64,000 nt of DNA from Orrella dioscoreae. Its GTDB lineage: Bacteria; Pseudomonadota; Gammaproteobacteria; Burkholderiales; Burkholderiaceae_B. Of this stretch, positions 8,397 through 15,996 are shown piece after piece. The stretch covers positions 4,278,001-4,342,000 of the forward strand of contig NZ_LT907988.1 of assembly GCF_900089455.2 (NCBI RefSeq), given 5' to 3'. The translations under genes and the position numbers were made by a program. The notes beneath the pieces were generated by a model. That model saw only the letters and a program-made list of their open reading frames with translations. It was not told the origin of the DNA and made no database searches. How positions within the stretch are numbered: position 1 is the first letter of the stretch; the number at the start of each line of letters is the position of its first letter.

Positions 8397-8935
8397 AGAG
8401 CAACAAAGCCACGCTCAGCGTACGGCTCAATGGCGACCTGAAACAGCGCTGGAAAGCCTATTGCGAGCAAAGAGATACCAACCCCAGCGATGCACTGCGG
8501 CAAGTCATCCTGCGGCTGTTGAACGGCGTATCAACGCACGATTCGACCAAGGCATCAGCGTATGAGCAACCGGACACCTCGCGCCGCCGGATGGAAGTCC
8601 GCCTGACCGAAACGGAATATGCCCGTATCGAAGCGCTGGCCTTGCAGCGAGGCATGTCCGCCAATCGCTGGGTCATCCACCTGATACGCGCCAATCTCAG
8701 CGGCGAACCTCAGTTCGGCATGACTGAGCTACGGACGTTGGGTGAGTCGAATTCAAGGCTGCTTGCCATCGGCCGCAACCTGAACCAGATCGCCCGGCAC
8801 ATGAACGCAGGACGCGCGCTGGAGACGGTCGTCACTGCCGAGCGTATCGACACACTGACCCGTCACATCAAGACCCACACCGCGCGGGTGGCAGACATCA
8901 TGCGCGCCAACATTGACCGCTGGAGGCTGGAATGA
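8393..8935 (+). CDS. mobC: MobC-like mobilization accessory protein
   Basis: A 180-residue protein. The first 50 residues look like a ribbon-helix-helix segment ('KATLSVRLNGDLKQRWKAY'). A second such segment follows ('RRMEVRLTETEYARIEALAL'). The C-terminal part has the MobC signature 'LLAIGRNLNQIARHMNAG'. MobC proteins bind oriT beside nic, open the strands and help the relaxase. It overlaps the preceding gene and the relaxase by 4 bp each. Two RHH-like units in one chain may reflect dimer-like binding to the oriT inverted repeat; that is inference. Confidence 0.85.
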   Translation: MKSNKATLSVRLNGDLKQRWKAYCEQRDTNPSDALRQVILRLLNGVSTHDSTKASAYEQPDTSRRRMEVRLTETEYARIEALALQRGMSANRWVIHLIRANLSGEPQFGMTELRTLGESNSRLLAIGRNLNQIARHMNAGRALETVVTAERIDTLTRHIKTHTARVADIMRANIDRWRLE

Positions 8936-9927
8936 GCCGAGTCATTGATGGAATTCTGAAAGACTGGGGCGAACGCATCTACACCAAGCCGGTTACCAGC
9001 CAAAAGGCCAAGCGCACGGTGACGCGGTCACGCACTACGCCGCCATCCAAGCCCCTGCTGTTGACCGGTAGCGCTCGCGTTCGCGACAAGCTGATGCTGA
9101 CCACCCGCAAAGCGCCCGAAGTCATGGTGAAGATTTCCGGCGGCGGCAAAGGCATTGCGCAGGTCAAAGCGCACCTCGACTACATATCGCGCAACGGCCT
9201 GGTCGAACTGGAGAACCAAGACGGCGAAGTCATCCTTGGGCGTGAGGCAGTGCAAGACGTGCGCGACGAATGGAAAAGCGGCCAGTACGGCTTGCCTGAC
9301 AATGGCTCGCGTCGTGAGACGTTCAATATCGTGCTGTCCATGCCACCCGGCACCGACCGGCGCGCCGTCAATGATGCCATCCGTGCGTTCGCGAAAGCAG
9401 AGTTCGGCGACAACCATGAGTATGTCTTCGCCATTCATGACGATGAAGCGCATCCCCACGGGCATCTTTGCGTCAAAGCGCTGGGCCTCGACGGAAGCCG
9501 ACTCAACCCGCGAAAAGCTGACCTGCAACGATGGCGGGAACGCTTTGCCGAAGCATTGCGTGAACAAGGCATCGAGGCCAATGCCACACCGCGCAGGGCA
9601 CGGTCGCACACGCACCTTACGGTCAAGCAGGCAACGCGACATGCCGCCCAGCGTGGCAAGAGCACCAAAGCGACCGAGCGGGAACCGCGCAGGCGTTCCG
9701 GTGTGTCACGCGCCATCAGGAACGGCTACGGGTACATCGCAAAAGCCTTGGCCGCTGGTGACGCCAAGGACAAATCGCTTGCCCTGAAAATCGTCGGCTA
9801 CCTTGACCCCACTCAGGACAGGAAGCTACAGGCTCCACAGCGCCACCAGAGCAACACCGAAGCGACCAAGGACGCCCAGCAACTGGATAAGACCAACCGC
9901 TCAGGCAAAGACGACCTGAGCCGTTAA
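8932..9927 (+). CDS. MOBP-type relaxase
   Basis: A 331-residue relaxase of the VirD2/TraI-like MOBP group. The probable nicking tyrosine is Y84 in 'AHLDYISRNG', and the metal-binding motif is 'HPHGHLCVKA' (H174, H176, H178), preceded by H169. The C-terminal third is Arg/Lys-rich and lacks helicase or primase domains, so it is a short single-function relaxase. The enzyme cuts one strand at oriT and stays bound to the 5' end during transfer. It is the last gene of the coupled cluster 7123-9927. No VirD4-type coupling protein is encoded nearby. Confidence 0.9.
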   Translation: MSRVIDGILKDWGERIYTKPVTSQKAKRTVTRSRTTPPSKPLLLTGSARVRDKLMLTTRKAPEVMVKISGGGKGIAQVKAHLDYISRNGLVELENQDGEVILGREAVQDVRDEWKSGQYGLPDNGSRRETFNIVLSMPPGTDRRAVNDAIRAFAKAEFGDNHEYVFAIHDDEAHPHGHLCVKALGLDGSRLNPRKADLQRWRERFAEALREQGIEANATPRRARSHTHLTVKQATRHAAQRGKSTKATEREPRRRSGVSRAIRNGYGYIAKALAAGDAKDKSLALKIVGYLDPTQDRKLQAPQRHQSNTEATKDAQQLDKTNRSGKDDLSR

Positions 9928-9952
9928 TTGATTGCGTAAGAAGGACCCCAAG

Positions 9953-10210
9953 ATGGCTTTACGCTACGACGCCCTGCAAGACTACTGCGATGATCCAGCG
10001 CGCACAGGTGACGTGCAGGTCATTCTGTATGCGCATTACTGGAAGGGCTTTGCCTTGGCCGTGCAGGACGGCACCGCAGAGCACCCCGTCATGGACGACA
10101 AAGGCCGGCCGTATCGGTTCAGGACAATAGAAATGGCAATGGCGGAACTGGCGAACATCGCGTACCTGTCAGACCGCATCATCATTGACCGTCGCATGTG
10201 GTGGCCGTAG
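9953..10210 (+). CDS. Hypothetical small protein downstream of the relaxase
   Basis: An 85-residue soluble protein starting at an ATG with AAGAAGGAC 8 bases upstream. A TTG 7 codons earlier is possible but lacks a ribosome site. It is acidic and aromatic-rich ('LYAHYWKGFALAVQ', 'MDDKGRPYRFRTIEMAMAEL'), with no recognised motif. It follows the relaxase by 25 bp and is followed by a short CAAC-TTCG-GTTG hairpin, so it is probably the last gene of the mobilization operon. I do not know its function. Confidence 0.6.
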   Translation: MALRYDALQDYCDDPARTGDVQVILYAHYWKGFALAVQDGTAEHPVMDDKGRPYRFRTIEMAMAELANIAYLSDRIIIDRRMWWP

Positions 10211-10238
10211 TCGCGAAGCTACTTTGCATTAACAGTAA

Positions 10239-10260
10239 GTACAATCAACTTCGGTTGTAC
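10239..10260 (+). terminator. UUCG-tetraloop hairpin after the mobilization operon
   Basis: CAAC-TTCG-GTTG (10246-10257) is nested in the inverted repeat GTACAA/TTGTAC (10239-10260). There is no long T run, so it could be a weak terminator or an RNA stability element. Confidence 0.35.
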
Positions 10261-10280
10261 CTTTAACCAACACGAACGTT

Positions 10281-10410
10281 GCACCGCCCCAAGGACGCCT
10301 ACGCGTACCGGGTGCCGACCCGAAAAGAAGGGTTCCGACCGCCGAGAGCAGATCGGCCGCTTAGTCGCCCCAAGAACGCATAGCCGTACTGGGCGCGGTC
10401 CCTGAACAGA
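10281..10410 (+). repeat. Two diverged direct repeats forming hairpins ahead of virB5
   Basis: CGCCCCAAGRACGC-type repeats begin at about 10285 and 10366; each continues into a related 30-bp sequence. Each can fold: GCACC (10281) with GGTGC (10311), and CGCCC (10366) with GGGCG (10391). They occupy the 250-bp leader between the mobilization operon and virB5 and may be leader RNA or protein-binding sites. Confidence 0.5.
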
Positions 10411-10468
10411 CCGACAGACCGGACAGCACGGTCCTACGTTCGCCCTCAACCTCTCAGGAGTGGCGAAC

Positions 10469-11194
10469 ATGAAGAAATTATCAGCCTCTTGCATTCTGGC
10501 CGTCGGCATTGCCGCGTCGTCGGCCGCCTTCGCACAAATCCCCGTGACGGATGGTGCTTCCATCGCAAAGAGCGTGGAAAACCAGATCGAAACGATGGCG
10601 AAGTGGAAGATGCAGTACGACCAGATGGTCAGCCAGATCGACCAGATGAAGCAGCAATACGCTGCGGTCACTGGTGCGCGCGGCATGGGCGAACTGTTCA
10701 ACAACCCGCAACTGCGGGACTACCTGCCGCAAGACTGGCAAGGCGTCTATGACAGCGTGAAATCAGGAGGCTATGCCGGCCTGAGCGGGCGCGCTGAATC
10801 CATCTATGACAACAACAAGGTGTATGACGCATGCACCGGCTTTGTCTCGACAGAGCAGCGCACGAACTGCGAAGCGCAAGCCGTCAAAGGCGCGCAAGAC
10901 AAAGCCTTTGCGCTCGATGCCTACGACGCGGCGAAAAACCGTCTCAGCCAAATCGACCAGTTGATGCAGCAGATCAACCAGACACAGGACCCGAAAGCCA
11001 TTGCCGAACTGCAAGGCCGCATCGCGGCCGAGCAGGCCATGATTCAGAATGAGCAGACCAAGCTACAGATGTACCAGATGGTCGCAGCAGCCGAAGACCG
11101 CCTACAGCAGCAACGGCAAAAGGAGATCAACGCAAAGATCGTTGATCAACGGGGTTATCCGACCCTTCAAGTCTTCAACCCGCTTGCGCGCTAA
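10469..11194 (+). CDS. VirB5-like type IV secretion protein
   Basis: A 241-residue secreted protein with a signal peptide ('MKKLSASCILAVGIAASSAA', cleavage after 'AFA'). A long alpha-helical region follows ('ENQIETMAKWKMQYDQMVSQ', 'AAEQAMIQNEQTKLQMYQ'), matching VirB5/TraC minor pilus-tip proteins. The ATG is preceded by CAGGAG. The order VirB5 - membrane protein - EexN - VirB6 recalls pKM101 traC-eex-traD and R388 trwJ-eex-trwI. No VirB1-4 genes precede it and no VirB8-11 genes follow, so it is an isolated block. It may alter a helper machine or be a relic; the frames are intact. Confidence 0.8.
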   Translation: MKKLSASCILAVGIAASSAAFAQIPVTDGASIAKSVENQIETMAKWKMQYDQMVSQIDQMKQQYAAVTGARGMGELFNNPQLRDYLPQDWQGVYDSVKSGGYAGLSGRAESIYDNNKVYDACTGFVSTEQRTNCEAQAVKGAQDKAFALDAYDAAKNRLSQIDQLMQQINQTQDPKAIAELQGRIAAEQAMIQNEQTKLQMYQMVAAAEDRLQQQRQKEINAKIVDQRGYPTLQVFNPLAR

Positions 11195-11204
11195 GGAGGA
11201 AATC

Positions 11205-11651
11205 ATGGCTCCGTTCTATGCAATCACACTTGTTCCAGTGGTCTCGATATGCCTTGCTATCTATCGCTTTTGGTCTTGCGCCCGCCGTCTAAGCCCCGAG
11301 TATTACCGCGAGCTGGTACGGCGCGCTCCGCTGATGAAAGCGCTTGATGTCGTGGCTATCGGGATGGCTGCATTCACCGCCTACTACGCGGCGATGGGAT
11401 GGTTTGGATTCACCCTGCCGTTCATTGATGACGAACCGCTGCCGGCTTGGATGAACGTCCTCCTGTCTGCCGTCACATCGGTAGCTTGCGTCGGCGTCGT
11501 TTGGACAAATGCGCCAAACCGTTTCACACAGCCAACGTGGGGAGGCATGCGCGAAAGCGTTGTACGAACCCTTGCAGCGCTACGCATCATTGAAGCCGCC
11601 GAGGTGGCACACGCACTCAACATCATCAACGCACGTGAGGTGCAAAAATGA
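11205..11651 (+). CDS. Hypothetical membrane protein in the VirB5-VirB6 block
   Basis: A 148-residue protein with an excellent ribosome site (AAGGAGGA). Three hydrophobic segments are visible: residues about 3-20 ('AITLVPVVSICLAIY'), 45-70 ('LDVVAIGMAAFTAYYAAMGW') and 85-105 ('WMNVLLSAVTSVACVGVVW'), with a cytoplasm-like C-terminal helix. I do not recognise a family. It lies 10 bp after virB5 and overlaps eexN by 4 bp, so it is cotranslated with the exclusion lipoprotein. It could be an inner-membrane partner for exclusion or pilus modification; this is inference from position. Confidence 0.65.
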   Translation: MAPFYAITLVPVVSICLAIYRFWSCARRLSPEYYRELVRRAPLMKALDVVAIGMAAFTAYYAAMGWFGFTLPFIDDEPLPAWMNVLLSAVTSVACVGVVWTNAPNRFTQPTWGGMRESVVRTLAALRIIEAAEVAHALNIINAREVQK

Positions 11652-11908
11652 AAAATATCATCTTCCCATTGTTCATCGCATTGATGCTCGCTGCTTGCGG
11701 CGACAACACCCCTGTTCAAACCGTCGATTGGTACAAAACGCATGACCCCGAACGCAAGGCAATAATCGAGAAATGTGAAGCTAATCCCGGCGAGCTTGCC
11801 GCGTCCGCAAACTGCATCAACGCCAAGACGGCGGCAAACCACTTGGCTGTCGAGAAACGAGGCTACTTCGACCTGACACCTATCAACCCGCTCAAGGGAG
11901 GGCAATGA
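11648..11908 (+). CDS. eexN: EexN-family entry-exclusion lipoprotein
   Basis: An 86-residue lipoprotein with lipobox L-A-A-C at residues 14-17. The EexN-type core is present: 'VDWYKTHDPERKAIIEKC' and 'NPGELAASANCINA'. The family blocks entry of related conjugative DNA into a cell already holding the element. It overlaps the preceding membrane gene by ATGA and is followed one base later by virB6, matching the position of eex between the VirB5 and VirB6 genes in IncN and IncW plasmids. An exclusion gene on an element without its own transfer machine suggests protection from related plasmids or a relic. Confidence 0.85.
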   Translation: MKNIIFPLFIALMLAACGDNTPVQTVDWYKTHDPERKAIIEKCEANPGELAASANCINAKTAANHLAVEKRGYFDLTPINPLKGGQ

Positions 11909-11909
11909 C

Positions 11910-12962
11910 ATGGAATTTGCCTTGTTCCAATGGATAGGCGGAAGTCTCGACACGATGCTCAACACCTTCGTATCGGAAACCGCTTCAAACGTCATCTTCG
12001 GCTTTCAGATGCTGATGCTGACCGGCGTCACCCTGTACATCACCTTGACTGGCTACGCTATCGCGAGCGGTGCTGTAGAGTCACCTTTTCCGACGTTCAT
12101 CAAGCATTGCTTGAAGATCATCATCATTGCGGCCTTCTGCATGACGGCAGACTCTTATACGACGACAGTTGTATCTGCCATTCATGGTCTAGAAACTGGC
12201 CTAGCGGACATCATGTCCACGTCGAACTCTCAAGCCTCCAGTATTTATGAGGTACTGGACAACTCGGCCGACAAGGGACTGAATGTTGCGTATGACATGC
12301 TGGGTAAAGTCGCCAAGCGCGACTTTTACGAGATCGGCGCGATGTTTTGGGATGCATTCAATGCACTGCTCATGGCTGTCGCCGTTTTTCTTATTCATCT
12401 GCCGGCAGCCGCCACCATCATTCTTGCCAAGCTCGGCCTAGGCGTTCTGTTGGGCCTGGGTCCTCTATTCGTAGCCGCATTAATGTTCCCTGTCACCGCA
12501 AAATGGTTCGATAAGTGGTTCCAGCAGGTTTTGGCGTACGTCCTTGAAATTGCGATCACCATGGTCGTCGTGTCTGTCGGTGTAGCACTGTTCAAGTCGC
12601 TATTCGACAAGGTGATAAAGACGAATACGGATAATCCGATCGGTTCGTTTTTCCTGATAATCGCACTCGCCGTCATCGTTTTCTTCGCACTGAGAAAAAC
12701 GAGCGGATTAGGTGCGCAACTGGCGGGAGGCATCGCCTTCGAGGCAGTCACGTTCAGAAGCATGGCACAAGGCGTCGGCAATGTTGTAAATCCGCAAACA
12801 ACACGTCGCGATTTGCAATCTGGGCAAATGGTCAAAGCCGGACGAACCAACCACCTTATAGCGGGCAACACAATGTGGAACCCAGCCTATCGGCAGCACG
12901 TCTTGCAGAATACGGGTAAAAACTGGGGGCCGGCATCCGGTGGTTCTGTCGACGGCAAATGA
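11910..12962 (+). CDS. VirB6-like inner-membrane type IV secretion protein
   Basis: A 350-residue polytopic protein. Hydrophobic segments are near 28-50, 65-85, 150-175 ('ALLMAVAVFLIHLPAAATII'), 180-195 ('LGVLLGLGPLFVAALM'), 208-230 and 245-265, with the family 'GLGPLFVA' loop before an invariant-type Trp ('AKWFDKWFQQVLAY'). VirB6 forms part of the inner-membrane channel. The C-terminal 80 residues are polar and cytoplasmic. It is the last gene of the block and is followed by 690 bp without genes. VirB6 normally needs VirB4/B8/B10, all absent here. Confidence 0.85.
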   Translation: MEFALFQWIGGSLDTMLNTFVSETASNVIFGFQMLMLTGVTLYITLTGYAIASGAVESPFPTFIKHCLKIIIIAAFCMTADSYTTTVVSAIHGLETGLADIMSTSNSQASSIYEVLDNSADKGLNVAYDMLGKVAKRDFYEIGAMFWDAFNALLMAVAVFLIHLPAAATIILAKLGLGVLLGLGPLFVAALMFPVTAKWFDKWFQQVLAYVLEIAITMVVVSVGVALFKSLFDKVIKTNTDNPIGSFFLIIALAVIVFFALRKTSGLGAQLAGGIAFEAVTFRSMAQGVGNVVNPQTTRRDLQSGQMVKAGRTNHLIAGNTMWNPAYRQHVLQNTGKNWGPASGGSVDGK

Positions 12963-13653
12963 CTTCCACGCTGACAACTGCATCGGCCTCGCCATCGGCG
13001 GGGCCTCTTCATTTACCGCTGCGCGTATCTCCGCGCTTCGCTTGGGCAACCTCTTCGGTTGCATCCCGCGTCCGTTCTTGCCGGACTGGCTGCGGGGGCA
13101 GGCTCAGCGGCCTTGCCTTGTCCCTACCCCTTGCCGACAGGCTGCATGGCCTCCCGATGCGTCAAGGGTGAAGGCTGCGCCCGGCATCCTCACCCGTTCC
13201 CTACGCTTTGCTCCGGGCTGCGGCCTCCGGTCCCGCCCTTGACACCTCTTCCAGCCAGAATCGCCACCTACATGCCGAATCGCGCCATAGTCAGCGCGGA
13301 TGACGGGTCAAGGGGTTGGTGCGGCCCGCAGCCCTACGGGCGAGGACACGGCCCCTTGACGCGGCAGGAGTGCCCACACGCTGCGCCCGGGGGAGGTGTT
13401 CAGGGCCATCGGCCCGTAACCCCTTGCCCCCGAGGCTCCCGCCGGCGAGGGTGGAGAGTCCAGAGAGGCAAAGCCTCTTTGGGAAGTTTCCTCTCGGATG
13501 GCGACCCATACTGCCGTCAATCGGGAAAACCTATTGATAGCCACAAAAACAAGACAATTTCTGCGTGAAACCTTTTTGCCTGATTTCTCGACAAAGCACC
13601 AAAAAAATCCCACACCTTGTAAAATAGCGTTACCTAAAGCACGGGAGACAACC
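12963..13653. other. 690-bp gene-free GC-rich stretch with inverted repeats
   Basis: No coding sequence on either strand is convincing. A nested inverted repeat is present: GTCAAGGGG (13307-13315) with CCCCTTGAC (13352-13360), enclosing GCCCG (13324) and CGGGC (13337). Short repeats such as CCTTGACRC recur. The final 120 bp turn AT-rich and probably hold the promoter of the VbhA-like gene (TAAAAT near 13620). It could be a second origin-like or single-strand-initiation region, or a degraded gene; I cannot tell which. Confidence 0.4.
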
Positions 13654-13878
13654 ATGGCTGAGATGGGCTCGCACGAAACGGAACTAACTAAAACGATATC
13701 CGGTGCCGAGCGCGACCGGCGTGTAGCGGCCGTCAACTACGCACGCGCATCAGTCGGTTTGGAGGGATTCTCGCTCAGTGCAGCAGATGAAGAACATGCT
13801 CAACGGTTCATCGACGGGGACATTGACCTCGAAGAATTTGTGCAACCGCGTAGTGCCTTGGCAAGCCCAAAAGCTTAG
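13654..13878 (+). CDS. VbhA-type antitoxin, orphan
   Basis: A 74-residue protein with an antitoxin_VbhA core: 'RRVAAVNYARASVGLEGF' followed by 'FIDGDIDLEEF'. VbhA is the small inhibitor that blocks the FIC-domain AMP-transferase VbhT through an (S/T)xxxE(G/N) helix; here 'SVGLEG' supplies that motif (Ser then Glu-Gly). The ATG has GGGAGA upstream. No Fic gene (HPFxxGNGR) follows: the next gene is a nucleotidyltransferase. It may have lost its toxin, act on a Fic protein elsewhere such as a competing element's relaxase-Fic, or do something else. Confidence 0.75.
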   Translation: MAEMGSHETELTKTISGAERDRRVAAVNYARASVGLEGFSLSAADEEHAQRFIDGDIDLEEFVQPRSALASPKA

Positions 13879-13909
13879 TCATGACGAAGAAAATATAGGT
13901 GACTGAAGC

Positions 13910-13944
13910 TAGTGCAGGATAGGCTGTCGCCGGTTTTTGCACTA
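13910..13944. promoter_or_regulatory. Inverted repeat upstream of the CBASS operon
   Basis: TAGTGCA (13910-13916) pairs with TGCACTA (13938-13944) across 21 bp, between the VbhA gene and the CD-NTase start. It could be an operator for the defence operon or a weak terminator of the preceding gene. Confidence 0.35.
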
Positions 13945-14029
13945 CGCGGCCAAGTATCTCCGCTAGATCCCCCTGCTGTTAGACACCTCATTGAGAACAA
14001 GTGGGGAAAAGCGAGTGAAGGAGCAAACA

Positions 14030-15316
14030 TTGAGCATCGCCGAAAAATTCAAACAGTTTTTATCCAATATTAAAGTCCAAAATGATGCTCAAATCGAACT
14101 CAGGTACGGTGAAATTACATCTGCACTAAACAAAGAATTTCGAGACACAGAAAGCAAAACATCAAATAACCTTCAAGTCGGTTCTTATGGCCGCTGGACG
14201 GCTATTAAGGGAATTTCAGATCTTGATATGCTATACATCGTCCCCGCGTCTCAATGGGAAAAATATAAAGACGGTGGACAGTCAGCACTACTAGAGCGGA
14301 CGAAATCGGCGATCAAAGCTAGATATCCACGTACAGATATGTATGTTGATAGGTTGGTCGTTCGCGTGCTTTATACGAACTTTCATGTGGAGGTACAGCC
14401 TGTCTTCGAACAAGAAGATGGAAGTTTCAAGTATCCTGACACCTACAACGGAGGCAGTTGGAAGACAACCAAGCCGCGTGCAGAGATCTCGGCTATGACT
14501 GAGTTTGTCGCCAGCAAAAACAAGAATCTTCGACGCCTTTGTAAAATGGTGAGAGCATGGAAAAATAAGCACGGAGTCGGGATGGGTGGCCTTCTAATCG
14601 ACACCTTGGCTCATAACTTTCTCCGTGACACTAAGGACTACGATGAAAAAAGCTATCTCTACTATGACTGGATGAGCAGGGATTTTTTCAAGTACTTATC
14701 TGAACTTCCTCGCCAGGACTACTATGCCGCCCTTGGTAGCGGCCAAAGGGTTCGAGTCAAAGCAGCTTTTCAGAAACCAGCAAAAAAAGCTTATGAACTT
14801 GCTCTTAAAGCGATAGATGCCGCTGGGAAAGACAACGAATCTGCTAAGTGGCAAAAGATATATGGCAGAGAGTTTCCAAATGCTGAAATTGTAGCTAAAG
14901 CGTCAGCATCTCTGGAGAGTTTCGATGGATATAGGTCTACAGAGCAGTTCGTTGAAGACCTTTGGCCTGTAGACATTCGATACTCACTGAGGATAGATTG
15001 CGAAGTATCGCAAAATGGATTTAGAGATTATCTACTCAGAGAGTTTTTGGGTCGCCGGCTTCCATTGAAAAGACGAAAATCCCTGCGTTTCTTTATTGAA
15101 TCCTGTGACGTTCCAGGCAATTACAAGATCCTTTGGAAGGTTCTCAATCGCGGAGAAGAAGCGTTTCGTAGAAAGTGCACTAGAGGCAGTATTAATACAG
15201 GAGGCAAAGAGATTGTGGAGCGAACTGACTTCCACGGAGACCATATTGTCGAATGCTACATTGCAAAAGAAGGCGTAATTGTAGCCAAAGACCGAATTCA
15301 CGTTCCGATCGAATGA
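14030..15316 (+). CDS. CBASS CD-NTase (SMODS nucleotidyltransferase with C-terminal sensor domain)
   Basis: A 428-residue cGAS/DncV-like nucleotidyltransferase. The active site is G51-S52 ('VGSYGRWTAIKGISDLD'), D64 and D66, with a third acid at E121 ('FHVEVQPVF'). Residues about 330-428 ('SCDVPGNYKILWKVLNRG', 'HIVECYIAKEGV') look like the adenylyl/guanylyl-SMODS sensor domain (AGS-C). These enzymes make a cyclic oligonucleotide alarm on phage infection. The start is a TTG at 14030 with AAGGAG six bases upstream, giving the usual 'MSIAEKFKQFL' beginning; a TTG at 13991 and a GTG at 14015 are less likely. It overlaps the SLATT gene by 4 bp. The region is much more AT-rich than the rest, a sign of transfer. 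Confidence 0.9.
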   Translation: MSIAEKFKQFLSNIKVQNDAQIELRYGEITSALNKEFRDTESKTSNNLQVGSYGRWTAIKGISDLDMLYIVPASQWEKYKDGGQSALLERTKSAIKARYPRTDMYVDRLVVRVLYTNFHVEVQPVFEQEDGSFKYPDTYNGGSWKTTKPRAEISAMTEFVASKNKNLRRLCKMVRAWKNKHGVGMGGLLIDTLAHNFLRDTKDYDEKSYLYYDWMSRDFFKYLSELPRQDYYAALGSGQRVRVKAAFQKPAKKAYELALKAIDAAGKDNESAKWQKIYGREFPNAEIVAKASASLESFDGYRSTEQFVEDLWPVDIRYSLRIDCEVSQNGFRDYLLREFLGRRLPLKRRKSLRFFIESCDVPGNYKILWKVLNRGEEAFRRKCTRGSINTGGKEIVERTDFHGDHIVECYIAKEGVIVAKDRIHVPIE

Positions 15317-15906
15317 AAAAAGACCAATTACTTAAGTCCATCGCCGATACCGGCTACAACGTAGGATTTGGTGGTAGGAAGCATTGGGCGACTTACGACA
15401 TTGTGGACAAAATTCCCGGTCTGATAGGATTTTTATCAACGGCATTCGGTATCTTTGCTCTGATCTATGAGAATCTTTCAGAAAAACACCTCTCTGCGGC
15501 TTTCATAATATTTGGTTTGGTTGCGCTGTACATAACCTTTTACGAACCTGAGAAAGCAAAATACGCAAACGCAGCCAATCAATTAACCACTCTTTATAAC
15601 TCCCTCAGAGATCTTTATAGAACGGTGCAAAGCCATGAAGGGGACGACGTCGCGTATTATGTAGATCAACTGCATGCTATAGAACGGGAATATTATGCAG
15701 CCACCATCAGCAAGCAGATTCTATTTAGCGATTGGTATGCTCACTATAAATTCTTTTGGCAGTATCAGATAGATTGGATTGACGAGCAAAAGCAATTTAC
15801 ATTTTTCCGTGACAAATTGCCTTTATCGTTTATGTTTTGGGCAGCAGTTTTCTTGATTGTAGCGCTATATCTCTTGGTGCGGTCTTGGGTACATCCATGC
15901 TTCTAG
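15313..15906 (+). CDS. SLATT-domain membrane effector of CBASS
   Basis: A 197-residue protein with two adjacent N-terminal membrane helices ('IPGLIGFLSTAFGIFALIY' about 33-52, 'AAFIIFGLVALYITFY' about 60-78). A long cytoplasmic helical part starts 'EPEKAKYANAANQLTTLYNS', and a last hydrophobic segment is near 'FWAAVFLIVALYLLVRSW'. This is the SLATT layout. SLATT proteins are predicted pore-forming effectors triggered by the cyclic nucleotide from the partner enzyme, killing the infected cell. The start codon overlaps the stop of the CD-NTase (ATGA), so the pair is translationally coupled: a minimal type I CBASS. No Cap2/Cap3 or HORMA/TRIP13 accessory genes are present. Confidence 0.85.
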   Translation: MKKDQLLKSIADTGYNVGFGGRKHWATYDIVDKIPGLIGFLSTAFGIFALIYENLSEKHLSAAFIIFGLVALYITFYEPEKAKYANAANQLTTLYNSLRDLYRTVQSHEGDDVAYYVDQLHAIEREYYAATISKQILFSDWYAHYKFFWQYQIDWIDEQKQFTFFRDKLPLSFMFWAAVFLIVALYLLVRSWVHPCF

Positions 15907-15996
15907 CCACCCGTACAGTGGCACCTACCAAGCGTTAAATACACGCAAAGAAAAGAGATAAATTCCAGAGCATTCGCTAGAAAGACGGGCTTTTCG

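Noticed and set aside
12940-13568. Several overlapping open frames after virB6
   Set aside because: Pro/Arg/Ser-rich translations on both strands with no start signals; treated as non-coding.
13991-14029. Longer CD-NTase starting at TTG 13991
   Set aside because: No ribosome site; the TTG at 14030 has AAGGAG at correct spacing and gives the family-typical N-terminus.
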